Of a stretch of DNA of 32,547 nt, positions 11,043 through 23,300 are shown one piece after another. Positions within the stretch are counted from its first letter, which is position 1. Each line of letters opens with the position of its first letter. The notes beneath the pieces are model-generated. The model searched no databases and had not been told where the DNA came from. It saw only the letters and a program-made list of their open reading frames with translations. The stretch lies in assembly GCA_000310025.1 (NCBI GenBank), contig FN649733.1, forward strand, positions 2,130,232 through 2,162,778, given 5' to 3'. Origin of the DNA: Ectocarpus siliculosus. Its lineage: Eukaryota; Sar; Phaeophyceae; Ectocarpales; Ectocarpaceae. The position numbers and the translations under genes were made by a program.

Positions 11043-14000
11043 GGGGGGGGGGGGGGGGGGATGAAAATATTCTCTTTTGGTCTCGTCTTGGTTTGTTTGT
11101 CGTCACAAGGCAGGTTTTGTCCAGATGGCAACAGCAAGCACAGCCTCTCTCCCGAAAGGTCTAAACGTTGGGAGGCGCTAGATACACCAACAAGAGATTT
11201 GGTTCTCCGGCTTGTACATTGTAGTAGAGATGTAACGGCGTCGGCGGTGTCGTACCTTGGTCAGGTTCGGCGAAGAAGTTGGGTCTACTAGTGGTAGGGT
11301 TTGGACCAACCTAAGTACCTGTGTTTGGCGCGCGAAGTGAGCGTGTACCTGAGTGGGAGAATGAAGTGCAACTGAAGGTTGTTGTGCGGATTCGGCTTCC
11401 CTTTTATTGTGCGATTCTTCCTGGGGTACAGTATGACGATGGGGCGCGTGGGAATGAAGCAGTAGATAGAGTAGCATGTAGAGGTTACGGTTTCTCGGCA
11501 CAATGTAGACAGACAGTAGTGTAGTGTACTTTGCAGATCATCCCACCACTAACATGCTTCGGCGATGATAAGGAGGAGATTGATGTTGGTGATGGTGTTA
11601 GGGGGGGAGGGGGGCTTTGAAAGAGATACGATGGTGGTACAAGCTCGTCGCTATCTACACGTGTGCAGAAACGTCCAGTAAAGAGCGTACCTGGTAGGCA
11701 TGCGTATCTACTGAGCATCATGAATTGTTGGTAAGGCGCTCCTCGTTTGAGTGTTAATTAAGGCAGTTGTTCGCGCGGCCATGATCCGTTGCTCGGCAAT
11801 GAATGAAGTGCACATAAAACAAAGAAACGTTTACACCTCGACTTCAATCAAGTACATCAGAGTACACAAGTAAGGGTATTCGACTTTCTCTTCCGTGGGT
11901 GCGTGAGCGAGCGCTTTTTGCGAACTGCGAGATGGGCGGCCCCTCTCGCGCAAGAGAGCTCGGGAAATCTCGTGTAGTCATTCCGAATGCACTTGGCAGA
12001 GCGCGAAGTCAGTAATACCTGCTACGCGTAGGACCTTAGACTACCCATGCACGCGTCGTTGAAGGCGCCTTTTCCGTTTTCTGTGCCGTGGTACCTTCAC
12101 ACAACACCGAGGTGTAGAGAGACGTGCTTGTTCGGCTGTCACTGTCAGTAGTGACCACTCGCCGCTCGACCATTCTTCATGTTGTTGCCTGTTGAAAGGG
12201 GTGCGCCTTCGATTCCCCTCCAAGGTCGCGTTGCAAACAACACGGGACATGCGCGGCGAAATGATCACCCATCCACCTGGTTGTGCATGTACGAGCATGT
12301 ACATGCGATAGAAACTTTTTTAAGCCCTAACGACTTTTTCATCAAAAACATCCCCTTGGGTCACGTAATAAATCATTCAGTCCAACTCTCAGGCACACAT
12401 GGGGGAAAAGTCAAGTCACCAACCCTCGAGTATGGTGATTGGATGCAATGGACAAGAGGGTTGGATGTGTCCTCGGCTGCCTACTCACACACGATCATGT
12501 GCAAAAAAAAACTTTGCTCACCAGCAGTTATTTTGTCATTTTCCAGTGCCCTTGTTTCGTCTCGGGCGTCCCACACGGTCTCGAGATTTTTCTCAAGGTT
12601 CCGTTCCATGAACGAACGCTGGGCCGAGGGACGATAGTCAATACTTCTCGGTTTTAAACAAGGAAAACCAAGCCAACAGAGGCATTTTTTTACGCCAAGT
12701 CCCCAGGAAACTGTCGCAAACTCGATGTTTTAGTCGACTTTGCTCGGGTCGCTGCAGAAACTGAATCCTATCCCTTGAAGAGGCGTCAGAAAATGTCATT
12801 ACATGTACTAGCGGGATAACGCTGGGCAACGACGCTGGCACAGCACAGCAAAAAAGCGAAACATGTCACCAGTGGCTCCTCAGCCTCAAAGTTCCAACGA
12901 CAAGACGGTCGTAAACAAACGACGGGAAGAAAGTGCTATTGTAGCGGCGATTAACACGCAACTTCAGAACGCGTTATTTAGCGGCAACTAACACGTAACA
13001 AGGTCCACCCATGGATGTCGGCTATTGTTCTGCAATCACCACGATTAAAATATACTAGTTTCCTGTGCACCTTGCTTGGTGCCTGGAAACACCAAAATGT
13101 GTATGATGCCGAATCACAAATAAATTTGATGAATTTCCGGACACACGCCCCGCCGACACAAAAAAAAATACATACGATTGTACAAGTGGATCAAACTAGC
13201 GGAATAACACACGAAATTCGATCCGTCACGCGGCGGGACGTAGTTTTGTTATTTTCCGTTCTCTCATGTAGAATATCTAAGAGGTTATACCTATCGTGTC
13301 ACTTCGGGCCACTCTTTTCACACGACGGTTAAATACCGTGGAGAAAGAATCACGAACTTGGTCGCTGAAAGGCAGCCATCATCGCCCGCGCCGTGCCAAA
13401 CTTGATCAGCACGCAGGCATCCTAAAAAGAAAACCCGACCTGCGAAAAAAGCAACAGCAAACCACCGCCCCTCCCGTCCGCGCGGCCGCCTCAGCAACGC
13501 AAAACTGGCCGTCCGTCCATTTCACCCCGGCCTCAAACAAACCAACGGTCACGCTATTTTGTCCTGGCCTCTGGCTGCCCACGTCGCTCCTCTCCCAAAG
13601 CGAACGGACCGGCCTCCCGCAATGCGACGGCTCCCTCCTTCCCCGCCTTCGCGCCTCTGCATCACCTCGAGGTGACCACTCATGTTGTTGTTGTTCTGCG
13701 AGGCACGACCGCCCAAGGGGCGGCTCGAAGCTTGTCACGGCCCGCCGTCTCGCAAGAGCTCGACGTTGTCGTCGTCTCGACCCCCCCCCCTGTTGCGCAG
13801 CCCCGCCGCACCAACCTGCATGCAGGCATGTGCCAAAAAAACAAACAAGCAAAACACACATACATACACAAACACACCCACACAAAAAAAAAAACGACGT
13901 AAGCATATGTAGCGCGACCGACCGACAACACGTGGTCCGCGGAAAGGGGTGGTGGGCGCCTAATACACCCCAGGCGAACGCTTTGCGCGCCTCGCGTGGT

Positions 14001-14986
14001 TGATAGTTTGCGCTGGAGGGCGCGTCTGTTCACGAACCGTCCGAAGCACACGACGCGCGACGAGATCTAGACCCTAAAAAAGCCCCGTGTTGTATCCAGC
14101 CGGTTTTCTTCCCACTCACTTTAAAGATTAAAACACACCCCTTTCGACTGGGTTTATATCTCGAACGGGTGGTCTTTCTGTGAGATTTAGGCAAATTTTC
14201 TAAAAACACGCAGAATATTCTACTGTGACCGGGGCCGCGGCAACGGGAGAAAAACGCAGAACGAGGTACGCAATGCTACTTCCCCGAGCAAGCGTAATCT
14301 CGATGAGATGCTACATGTGAGTGTCATGCCAATCGCTTCGGGCAGGGGGGGGGGAGGGGTCACCAGTTGCCCATGATGTGCGAGAAAGACGTGCGAGCTG
14401 CGACGAGAGCAAAGGCCATATCGGCCGCCAAGCGTGCATAGCCTATACCAGATGCGCGAAGGTTGCTTTTAGAAGGTAGACAGGACACAGACGCAAAGAA
14501 GGGGCTTCTTTCGCCCCCAAGAACGTGCATCTCCGTCAAGTCCATGGAGGCCAAAGAGCCCCCCGCCCCCTCCGCCGAAACGCAAAAGAGATCAAGGAAT
14601 CCAGGAAGATATGTAGATGGATGTGACATGACTGAAGTTGGGTAAACTCTGGTGCTGAGAACAGCACCACAGCATCAGCCAACAGGCTACCACCGTCGCC
14701 CAAAGCAATGTGCACGAATCCAGCATGCAGCGCTCCTCTCTCTCTCTCTCCCTCTCTCTCTCTCCTTTGCCTCCGATCGATCCAGCAAAAACACAATCGG
14801 AACGCTTCCTTTCCCCGACCGTGGTACGCATATATGCTAGCGGGCGGACGCTATCATACTACTCGCGCGGGCGGTTACACGTCGGTTAACCCCCCTACCC
14901 CCCCCCCCCTGTCTCCAATTCACCTTGACCGCGGCGGTGCCCCCCCCCCGCGCGCGGGCGGTTACACTTCGCGCGCCCCCGCCCAC
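11043..14986. other. Long stretch without a confident gene
   Basis: Begins with 18 G at the gap edge. Frames of 60-235 codons occur on both strands but are dominated by low complexity. One example is the antisense pair at 13296-14003 and 13406-13906, created by (CA)n and A-rich tracts near 13850-13895. (CT)n runs lie at about 14735-14765. A direct repeat cgcgcgggcggttacac occurs near 14867 and 14950. A minus-strand frame at 14360-14629 ends RTSFSHIMGNW and might be a terminal exon of the gene starting at 15061, but no in-phase acceptor could be fixed. Confidence 0.45.
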
Positions 14987-15061
14987 CTTCGACCGAAGGC
15001 CCCACGCCGCCATGCCGCCGACAGCCAGCCCCATCATGAGTCCGACCAGGAGCTGCCCCAT
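14987..15061 (-). CDS. Candidate first exon encoding a membrane anchor
   Basis: From ATG at 15061 on the minus strand, 25 codons run to AAG followed by a donor-like gtgggc. The peptide starts MGQLLVGLMMGLAVGGMAAW and ends GLRSK: a glycine-rich hydrophobic segment followed by basic residues, as in a signal anchor or a single membrane helix. The donor and the hydrophobicity are the only support. The continuation was not found. Family unknown. Confidence 0.25.
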
Positions 15062-16312
15062 GTTTGGCGTCACGCGCGCGTGCTGCCGGGGAGGTCGGAC
15101 ATCGCCAACCAAACGAAAAACAGCGAATGGTATCATGTGTATATACGTGGTTGTCGATACAATCAATTCGGTGTTATGGATTGTTGAGAACAAATACAAA
15201 AATTACGCAAGCGCGTTTTCTTCCTAACGAGAGAGAGGGGGGGGGAGGGGGTCTCGCAGGAACGTGCCGACAACTAACGGGAGTCGCGAAAATGAAAGCT
15301 GAGCGAAATTCCCAATCATCTAGTGCTGCTGTACGCCGGAGAACAAGAAAGCAACACAACAAAATAGAAGGAGTACAACGCACGAAACGGTTTCCAACAA
15401 AAATATGACACGGTTAAGTTGTTTTTGTGTCTTGCGTGCGTGTCTTTCGTCATTTTATAAACTCATCTCATAAAATAAATTAAAAAAAATGCGAAAAGGC
15501 ACTCTGCCGTAGATCGTGAGGGCACACACAAGCCCGACACGCTCCTGGCATGGGCACAAGGACTCACTCCGACGCAGCAACCCTCCAAGCAACAACCAAA
15601 CGTGGATTGAAACCTACTTTCATGTGCGCACTTCTGCAAGGCAAGGCACCTCTTTGCATGCACCGGAAAACCCAAAGCCAACGCTGAAAGAGCACCTCTA
15701 CACGGTACGCCCTTAACGCACCGCCCTCTCGAGCACCTGCTACAAAATGCACTTTGCACACCACCGGGGGGACGACAGACAGCATAAATTCTACTTCTAC
15801 CCACCACGCGTCTCTCTCTGCGTTCGAATCAACCGCTACCTCACTCTCACCATAACCACGTCGTCATCCCCCCCTTGCGCTGCCTCCGCCTGTAGGACGA
15901 CGGCATCCTTTGCCCACGAATCGGAAACGTACTCGACAAGCTTTTCCCAGTGATGCCGGCCAAGGAAAAACGGAGGGCAAACAACCAGAGACGACGACGA
16001 CGTGAATCAGCGGCTCCAGCAAGGGGGGCAACGGTTGGCACAGTGCAAACGAAACGTCGGCACTTACAAATTACGGGGTGGGGGGCTGGAGACATGCGTA
16101 CATGTCAGGCGGCCCACAAAAGCGCATGCGTGAGTCGGGCGGGCCGCAAAAGAGCAGGCTAGGCAGGGCTGTGCTGCCTCAATAACCACTTTTTCTCAGC
16201 ACACAAAAAAGGGGCGCCACTCGCGCGATACTCTCGCCAACGCATGGGTATGCAGCCAATCATCAATTTGTTTGCGCCCTGTTGCTAACAATACGTAAAT
16301 TATCGATTGTAT
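15062..16312. other. Intergenic stretch downstream of the phosphatase gene
   Basis: No exon recognised. It lies immediately 3' of the phosphatase stop codon (minus strand). An A/T-rich block with attttataaact and aaaataaattaaaaaa at 15451-15488 may be regulatory, but I cannot assign it. Confidence 0.45.
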
Positions 16313-17285
16313 TCATATCAAGACCGGTACCTCCGGGGGGGTGATGCACTCAGCGTCCACGGAGCGAATGGCGAGCGCGCGCAGCTTGGACAGGGGGCAC
16401 AGCAGTTCCTCCCCCTGGCTGCACCCGGGGATGGTGATCGCCACGCGGCCGGGAGGGTTGGACGGGCTCAAGTCGGTCAACTCGCGGATCTGCCACACGC
16501 CAAAAGATTGCCGAGACAAAGAGAAAGAGAGAGAGCGAGAGGAGAGAAAGAGGAGAGATACACAGATAGAGAGAGACAGAGAGACAGACACACACAGATA
16601 GAGACAGACAGACAGACAGGGGTGGGAGAGGGACAGCAAGATAAACAAAACGACGTCAGACAACAAAATAACGCCGAAAGGGAGGGACGTCGAAAAAGAC
16701 ACAACACAACCTCCCCCCCACAGCGACCACGGTGGTGCTTCGGCTGCGCTCTCCGTCCCATTCAACAAATCACTGAGGACACTGGCGAGACTCTTCGCCG
16801 AACCGCCTTGTTCCCGCTACCACATCGGCGAGTCTCTCTTCCTCCCCCTGAACACCGAAGCCCACCAGCTTTCTCCCATCTCTCGACGAACGCAAAGAAA
16901 GAGAGCAGTCGGCGGAGGCCAGCACTTTGCGGCGCCGACAGGCTTCTGCCACACTCAGCAGAGAGGCGCCTAACTTCCTAGTTGCCACAAAACCACACCC
17001 ACACCCACGCCAGCGGTGGTGGTGGTGGTGGTGGTGGTGGTCTAGCCCGACATCGAATGGCTGTGCCCCCCCCCCCCCCCCGTTCCCGGTTCCCAGGAAG
17101 AGTGTTCTAGTTCTATTACTACTACTTGCAAGGAGGAGAGGCGGTGCCTTGCCTGGCTGGGAGTGGCGATGTCGAAGAACGCCGCCACGTTAAGCTCGCC
17201 GTCCACCATGTACGCCTCGAATACCAGCTCGCCCCCGGGAGGGGTGTGGTTCGGCTGCCAGCCCTTGCTTACCTGTACCAGCAGC

Positions 17286-17317
<32 letters not shown>

Positions 17318-20300
17318 GAATGAGAGTGAGCCATCCAAGAGCACGGCAGGACTGTATGGTATGGTATGGTGTGGTATGGAACGGTACGAGAAAAAAGGCG
17401 GTTTACTATTCAGCGGCGAAACACTGGCTAGGTAGGGACAGGGAAAACAAACCAAAACGGTAGCGTACCACGCACGAAGGCAACTAGGTCATATTGGCGC
17501 TGCCCGTTCTTTTTATTTCTTTGTCGACGCAACGCTTCGGGACCGAGCCTGACGAACCGTGAGGGTCTTTTTTTCGGAACCTTGGTGCACAAACACAGGT
17601 CGGGCTGGCTGCACAATCACAAATCAACAGGGTTGGGGGAGAACGGCCAAGATTGACCGCTCTCGTCAGCATTTTGAACGTCGCTTGGGTCCCCATTGGC
17701 TCAAGTCTCATTTTTTTAGAGCGGTGATGGCAAAAACAACAACAACAGCCGCAGCTAACAACAGCTAAAGAGTCAGAGGAAAACCGGATGCGCGCAGAGC
17801 ATCATCAGTATCGTCACTCACCCACTTGAGGTCCAGCAGCTCCGCCAGGTAGAGGAGGTTAGTGTCGTGGGCCGCGTAGTACACCAGCTTCACCTGTGGA
17901 CGACAGACAAGGGATACAGGCGACAAACAAAAGAGTGGAGGCACCAGTTGGGTTCGGCCTTGCGGAGATAGATGCGAAGGACAGCCGAGAAAAGGTGCAA
18001 CGGTGAAACCGCGCTAGAAAGAAAGGCACGATAAGCGAGGTACGGTGCACCCAAAAATGAGAGTCACTGCCGAAAGTGAGACGAGTGCGCATGCCCTGAA
18101 AAAACCAAAAGCTGGAGCAAAGAACGCACGGCTCGAAGCACAACCGGTCAAATACCAAAGGCGGACACGTCGGTGTCTTCGGACACCGGTTACAGAGTCA
18201 CACCGCAGGGTAACCCGCGGCCGCGAATCTCTCTCCTCGCTTCCGCCGTACCCACCCGCGAGCATCAAGACAAGCCCGTCACTGCAGTAACGCAACAACA
18301 GAGGACACCCCAAAAAAACACAGAAAAAAAGCCTTTAAGAGAAGTCAGCCAAGCACGGCTTTCGATCGGATGAACCACGAGTCGACGGGAGGGGGGGGTG
18401 AGGACAGGGGATGACACCGACTCCGGCAGGGTGTATACACGAGCCGCCGATCAACCTCGGTACGTACAAGCCGCTGGCTCTCTGCCCGGAACGGAAAAGC
18501 GTGCCACTTGATTCTCTCGTCGCAAACGAAACGCGGCTCTCACGTCGGGGGTGTGGGCCACAGCGTCGAGGTTTTCTCCTGTCTCCATCTGGTCCAGGGC
18601 GGCCACGACGTGCATCAGGAGGGCGCTGCCGAACGGTCTGTGAAGGATGTGGCCGGTGCGCGTACCACATGGGTGCGTGTCGCAGGTGGAGAGAGATGGA
18701 GACGCGGGGTATGCGGCAAGAAGAAAAAAAAAACGAAAACGGGTAGACAATGATCACGCACGTGGCTTTACAGGTTACAACGAATCAAGGGCGCAGGCAG
18801 TGTCTCCGGTACGAGAAATACGGACGCGATCTATTTGCGCTGCTCTGGCTACGGGAACGGGTCCCCAAAGGCGGGGAGGTACGTGCGGCATGTGCACCTT
18901 TTCTCGTCCAATCGAGAAGGCCCTACGAACCAGCATAAACACGGCAGACGCGTGCGAAACCGTCGCTCCGCGGCATCCAACGCCGCAACCTCTTACCAAA
19001 GCCTACAAGACTCGAGGCCGCGGCGGCAACAATGGTGCTCGTAAAATTACCTCGCCGCCAGCAGATCGAACTCGAAGTGTCGGTACTCCGTCACGAAGGC
19101 GGCCAGGTCCATCACGTCCTCCTCGCTGGTACCACCCGGACAAGAAAAACGTACGGCAAAACAAACGAGCACCGGCAAAGCAGTGAGTGGTCAAGAAAAA
19201 AACATGGGCACAGGAGAAGGGCCGAGCGGTCACGATAAAAGCATGGAGCACCGGAGAAGCATGGAGCGGTCGAGATACAAAACGAGCACTGGTGAAGCAT
19301 GGAACCGTCAAGATAAAACTTGAGAAGGGCGGAGCGGTGGGGGAGGGAGGGTCGGGAGAGTCCGTGGAAAACGATGCCATTCAGCAAGACAAGTCGTCTC
19401 GCTTCCAACAACAAAGATGAGTGGACAGACAAGCCAGCCCATGCAAAAGCGTCGAAAGCTTGGCATCCTACATACTCGAGGTGTAAACGTTAGCTACCCT
19501 ACCCGCTAGCGAGGTGTATAGGCAAACCAAGCCACCCATCCCCGGGCAAAAAAAACGCTTCCTGTGTTGCTGGGGAGAGACCCTTCGCCCCCCCCCCCCC
19601 CCCCCCGAGGACTCGTGGTCAATGGTCTACCAACTGAGGCATGCAAAACATGAGCCTCCCCCCCCCGCGGTCGGGCCACTCCTGCCTCATCCCACCCCCA
19701 CCTGAGTTCACCCCAGGCGACATCCATGCCGTTGAGGTAGTTGAGGAGGAACCACTCCGAGAAGTACTTGCCGGCGTAGACGGGTCCCGTGAAAGTAACG
19801 TACCAGTGCTCCTCGTCCCACACGTGAGGCATGTCCATCAGTGTGCACGGCTGATACAAGGACGGCGACGGCGACGGCGACCGCGGCGACACGTCGGTAC
19901 ATTTACCGTTGGTTGGTGGTCGAAAACGAGTTTTTGCTTCGGAGCGCATCGGCCGACGAGCTACATCACAGGGCGGAGGACAACACCGCTGTTAAGACGA
20001 CGTCAGCGTCTCTCTTATCCGGGCAACATCTCTCTCATCCGGGCAACACGTGTAAACGTTCGTGTGTGCCTCGGGGAATCGGTGCCCGGCATGGCAAGAA
20101 CACAAGCGGAGGGCGATTTACATAGCGCCGAGGCGTTCCCCACTTCAGACACGAGAGGGAAAAAGTAAGAACAAACGCAAGTAACAACAACTATCATGAC
20201 GCCACAAGAGGAGCAACGACAGCAGGCACAAAAATCACCTGGTCCTCCGGGTGGTCCGCGGGACACAGCGACCGGTCGCAGCAGCCCAGCACGTCATTCA

Positions 20301-23300
20301 GCTTCTGCAGCTTGCTCCTCAGCAGCCGCGTCCACTCGTCCACCTTGCCTACGACGCCTTGCACCTCCTGCTCCGAGCCGAGCCGGCACTGGCCAGCGTC
20401 GCCGCGAGGCTTGCTCCCCTGAGTTGGATTGTGTCGTTGGTGAACGGACACACGGTAGGCGCGCGCCGGCACGTCATAAACCACAAAACGTTCCGTCGGA
20501 TCACAAACCACAACCATTTCGTCAGATCACAACGAAATAGTACATTTCGTCAGCAGGAGGCGCTTCTCTGCAGGGAGAGTCGGTGGCGAGCACCCGCGCG
20601 GGGTTGTGTGTGGAGGGGGTGGGTACCATACGTGGTAACATCCGCAGGGAGATGGGGAGTCGGTGGAACAAGGTCAGCCTTTCCGAACACCGGTCATAAC
20701 GAAAAAGGCCACGCGTAACGCAGGCAAGCAACAAGATCCCCCGCCCCCTCCTCCTCACCCGCCCGAAACGCGGTATCGCAATCAAATCTTCAAGCAAAGC
20801 TCTATCTACGACGGCAGACAAGCAGGACCACAGCAGCAACACTTGAGCAATCGCACAAACCTGGTCGATGAGGTACTCGACCTCTTCGAAGTGCGGCTCG
20901 GGAACGGGACAGCTCCCCACCGCCGCGTCACCGCCCGCGGCCGTCCACCCCTCCGTGAAACCCTTGAAGAACGCCTCCGCCGTGAACTCGTCGCGAGGCA
21001 TGTCCTGAAGATGACACGAGATAGACGGACAGACAGGCAGGCAAGGGTGTTGGTTCGACGAACAAATTGGCCGCAAGGGACACCAACCACCCCGGTACGG
21101 CCGTGGTGGGGCCGTGGTTCTCGCAACCATAGCGATCACGCCATCAGCGGGGGTTGTCTGTCACTTGATCCCTCTTCGCGGATGGTATGCTTGTCTCGGA
21201 GATTCTGAGGAGATTTGACCTACAACAACCAGCTTGATCTTCGACATTTTCCCTAAGTCTCTTCTCCCCCCTCCCGCCCGCTCCTACCAACTCTGCCAGC
21301 AGCGACGACTCGCCTCTTCGCAGTAGACGAACATGTCCGAGCAAGAGTCGAGGGGAAGCCCATCGCCGGCGTACTTCTGCCCCTGAAACTTTCCCATCAG
21401 GTGCGCGGCGTCGTAGCCGTGCTGCGTCAGGACGCCCATGGACCCGTCCACACCCCAGTCCTGTTCACACACGCACACGCCAGGAGGGAAAAATAAAAAA
21501 AAGACAGGAGAAGGCATCAGACAAACGCCGGGATTCGAACCCACGAATTGGATCATGTGACGGTTTCGAGGACAACTGTTGCTGCTGCCGTGTTTCAAGC
21601 ATCGGTGATTGGAGGGAGTGGTTAGAAGTGTAGATTAGGATCACGTTTTCTACCACACACGGACAATACCGAAAACTACGGAGTTTCCCCCCCCTAGTAC
21701 AGATCCCCCCCCCCCCCCCATTACCTTTCCGGCCTGGAAGCATGGTTTCGTTGATTTAGCCCCGGGGTAGATCGTTTTCGACAAAAAAAAAAAGATCCCC
21801 CGGGTATCTCAATTTCCCCCCGGGGTACCAGTTCCCACGAGTTCCCCCCGGGGGGGATGTATTCCCCTTATTTTCTGAGTCGATTTTGTTGCATATGTAG
21901 CGGAGCAGTGTGAACGGAGCTGGCGGGTACTCTCTGGAAGGCGGGCCCTTCCTCTTGTTGGAATTACTCGCGGGACGAGACAAACACCCCCAGCTGCTGT
22001 CCTCCTTGCTGTCTTTTTTCTCTTCGCCTTCGTTGCTCTTACGTTCCTCCTTAGTCTGCTTGTTGAACTGAGCGCCTTATCCATCTCAGTTTCGCCACTC
22101 TCTCTGTGTGTGGTGTGTGGACCATCATCATGTTGCACAACCCCCCCCCGGGGGGGTAGCGTTGCAAAAAAAATAAACTACTCCCCCGCGGTACGTCAAT
22201 TTCCCCCGGGGGGTTTGGTTTCAGAAAAAAAAACGATCCCCTCCCCGGGGGGAAAACTCCGTAGTTTACGGTATTTAGGTAAGTGGGTACTTTCTACCGG
22301 ACATGGCGTACAGCAGTGTACCTGTCAGAATATCATTAGACTAAGTGAAGACCAGTGGTGCGCATGGCAGTATTGCGAGTAACGCCGCCGAACCTGCAGC
22401 GAACCTGCAGCAAATATAGCACATTTGCACTTTTATTTTGCATCGGTGGTGTAGACACGGCTATGTTTGTACTGGCTATCGATTATCACATGGTGCGGAG
22501 AAATTGCGTCGAAGATATGCGTACTCAAATGTACAATGTTACAGTACCACGTAAGTAGGGTTGTTCGCGTTGCTGAAACTTCCCGGCTACCCGCTACACC
22601 CCCCCCCTACCGCCAGCGGAGGAATGAGTGCTTTCAGTCGACATGATAAAACGACTCAACCTTGGTTAGACTGGTGTCTTGTCTGGCACCTGAAAGTTGC
22701 GGAATCGCCAAATCGTCGCACAACGGTCACGTAAAAACGGCGCGCATGTTTTTTTTGTGAGTTTCGTTTCGGACAAGAAGAAATCGATCAAACTTTTGGC
22801 AGGCAAGAGGCGGTGCTTGGGTCTGAGCAGGGGTTGCAGGACGTGTGTGCCTATGTGTCGACAAGTTTATGGCTCTGTGTGTGGACACATGACAAAGCGG
22901 TGGAGGTGTGTGTGTGTCTGTACAGTACGTGTGGCCGGTCCTATTTCATCTCGAATTTGGCGCGCCTCGTTCGTGTACAAGTGGTGTCCAGCAGTGGACA
23001 CGGCGGAACAAATGCACAGCAGGATCTTTGGTTGGCTCTCGCACTGATGAACCGGACAGGAGCCAAGGCGGGCCACCTTCAGCGCGAGAGCTCTCGTAGG
23101 ACAGCGGCTTGCTTCGTGGTCAGCTAAAAACTAAGACCAGAAAGCCGTGACCCCGCTGCTGTTCGTCTGGATCGTCTTCCATAGCATGTACCGAGTGTGG
23201 TGGGTACGGTCTGTCCGCACGTTGTTCTTGTTTCCTTCTCTCGGAATCAACGTTTTGTTCCTAGAAGCAACCCTGCCTGCGCTTGCCATGGTCAAGCAAA

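Noticed and set aside
9454-11291. Very long open frames of 300-550 codons across the centre
   Set aside because: They exist only because the N run contains no stop codons.
13296-14003. 235-codon plus-strand frame and its 166-codon antisense partner
   Set aside because: Low-complexity composition from A-rich and CA-rich tracts, with no splice or domain support.
21290-21315. GT donor about 20 bases beyond phosphatase exon 2 (agttg|gtagga)
   Set aside because: It is in the wrong phase for exon 3, whose DMPRDEFTAEAFF frame is conserved. The GC donor at 21313 keeps phase and family spacing.
22697-23127. Plus-strand frames inside phosphatase intron 1
   Set aside because: They lie antisense in an intron, are rich in cysteine and valine from GT-rich DNA, and show no domain.
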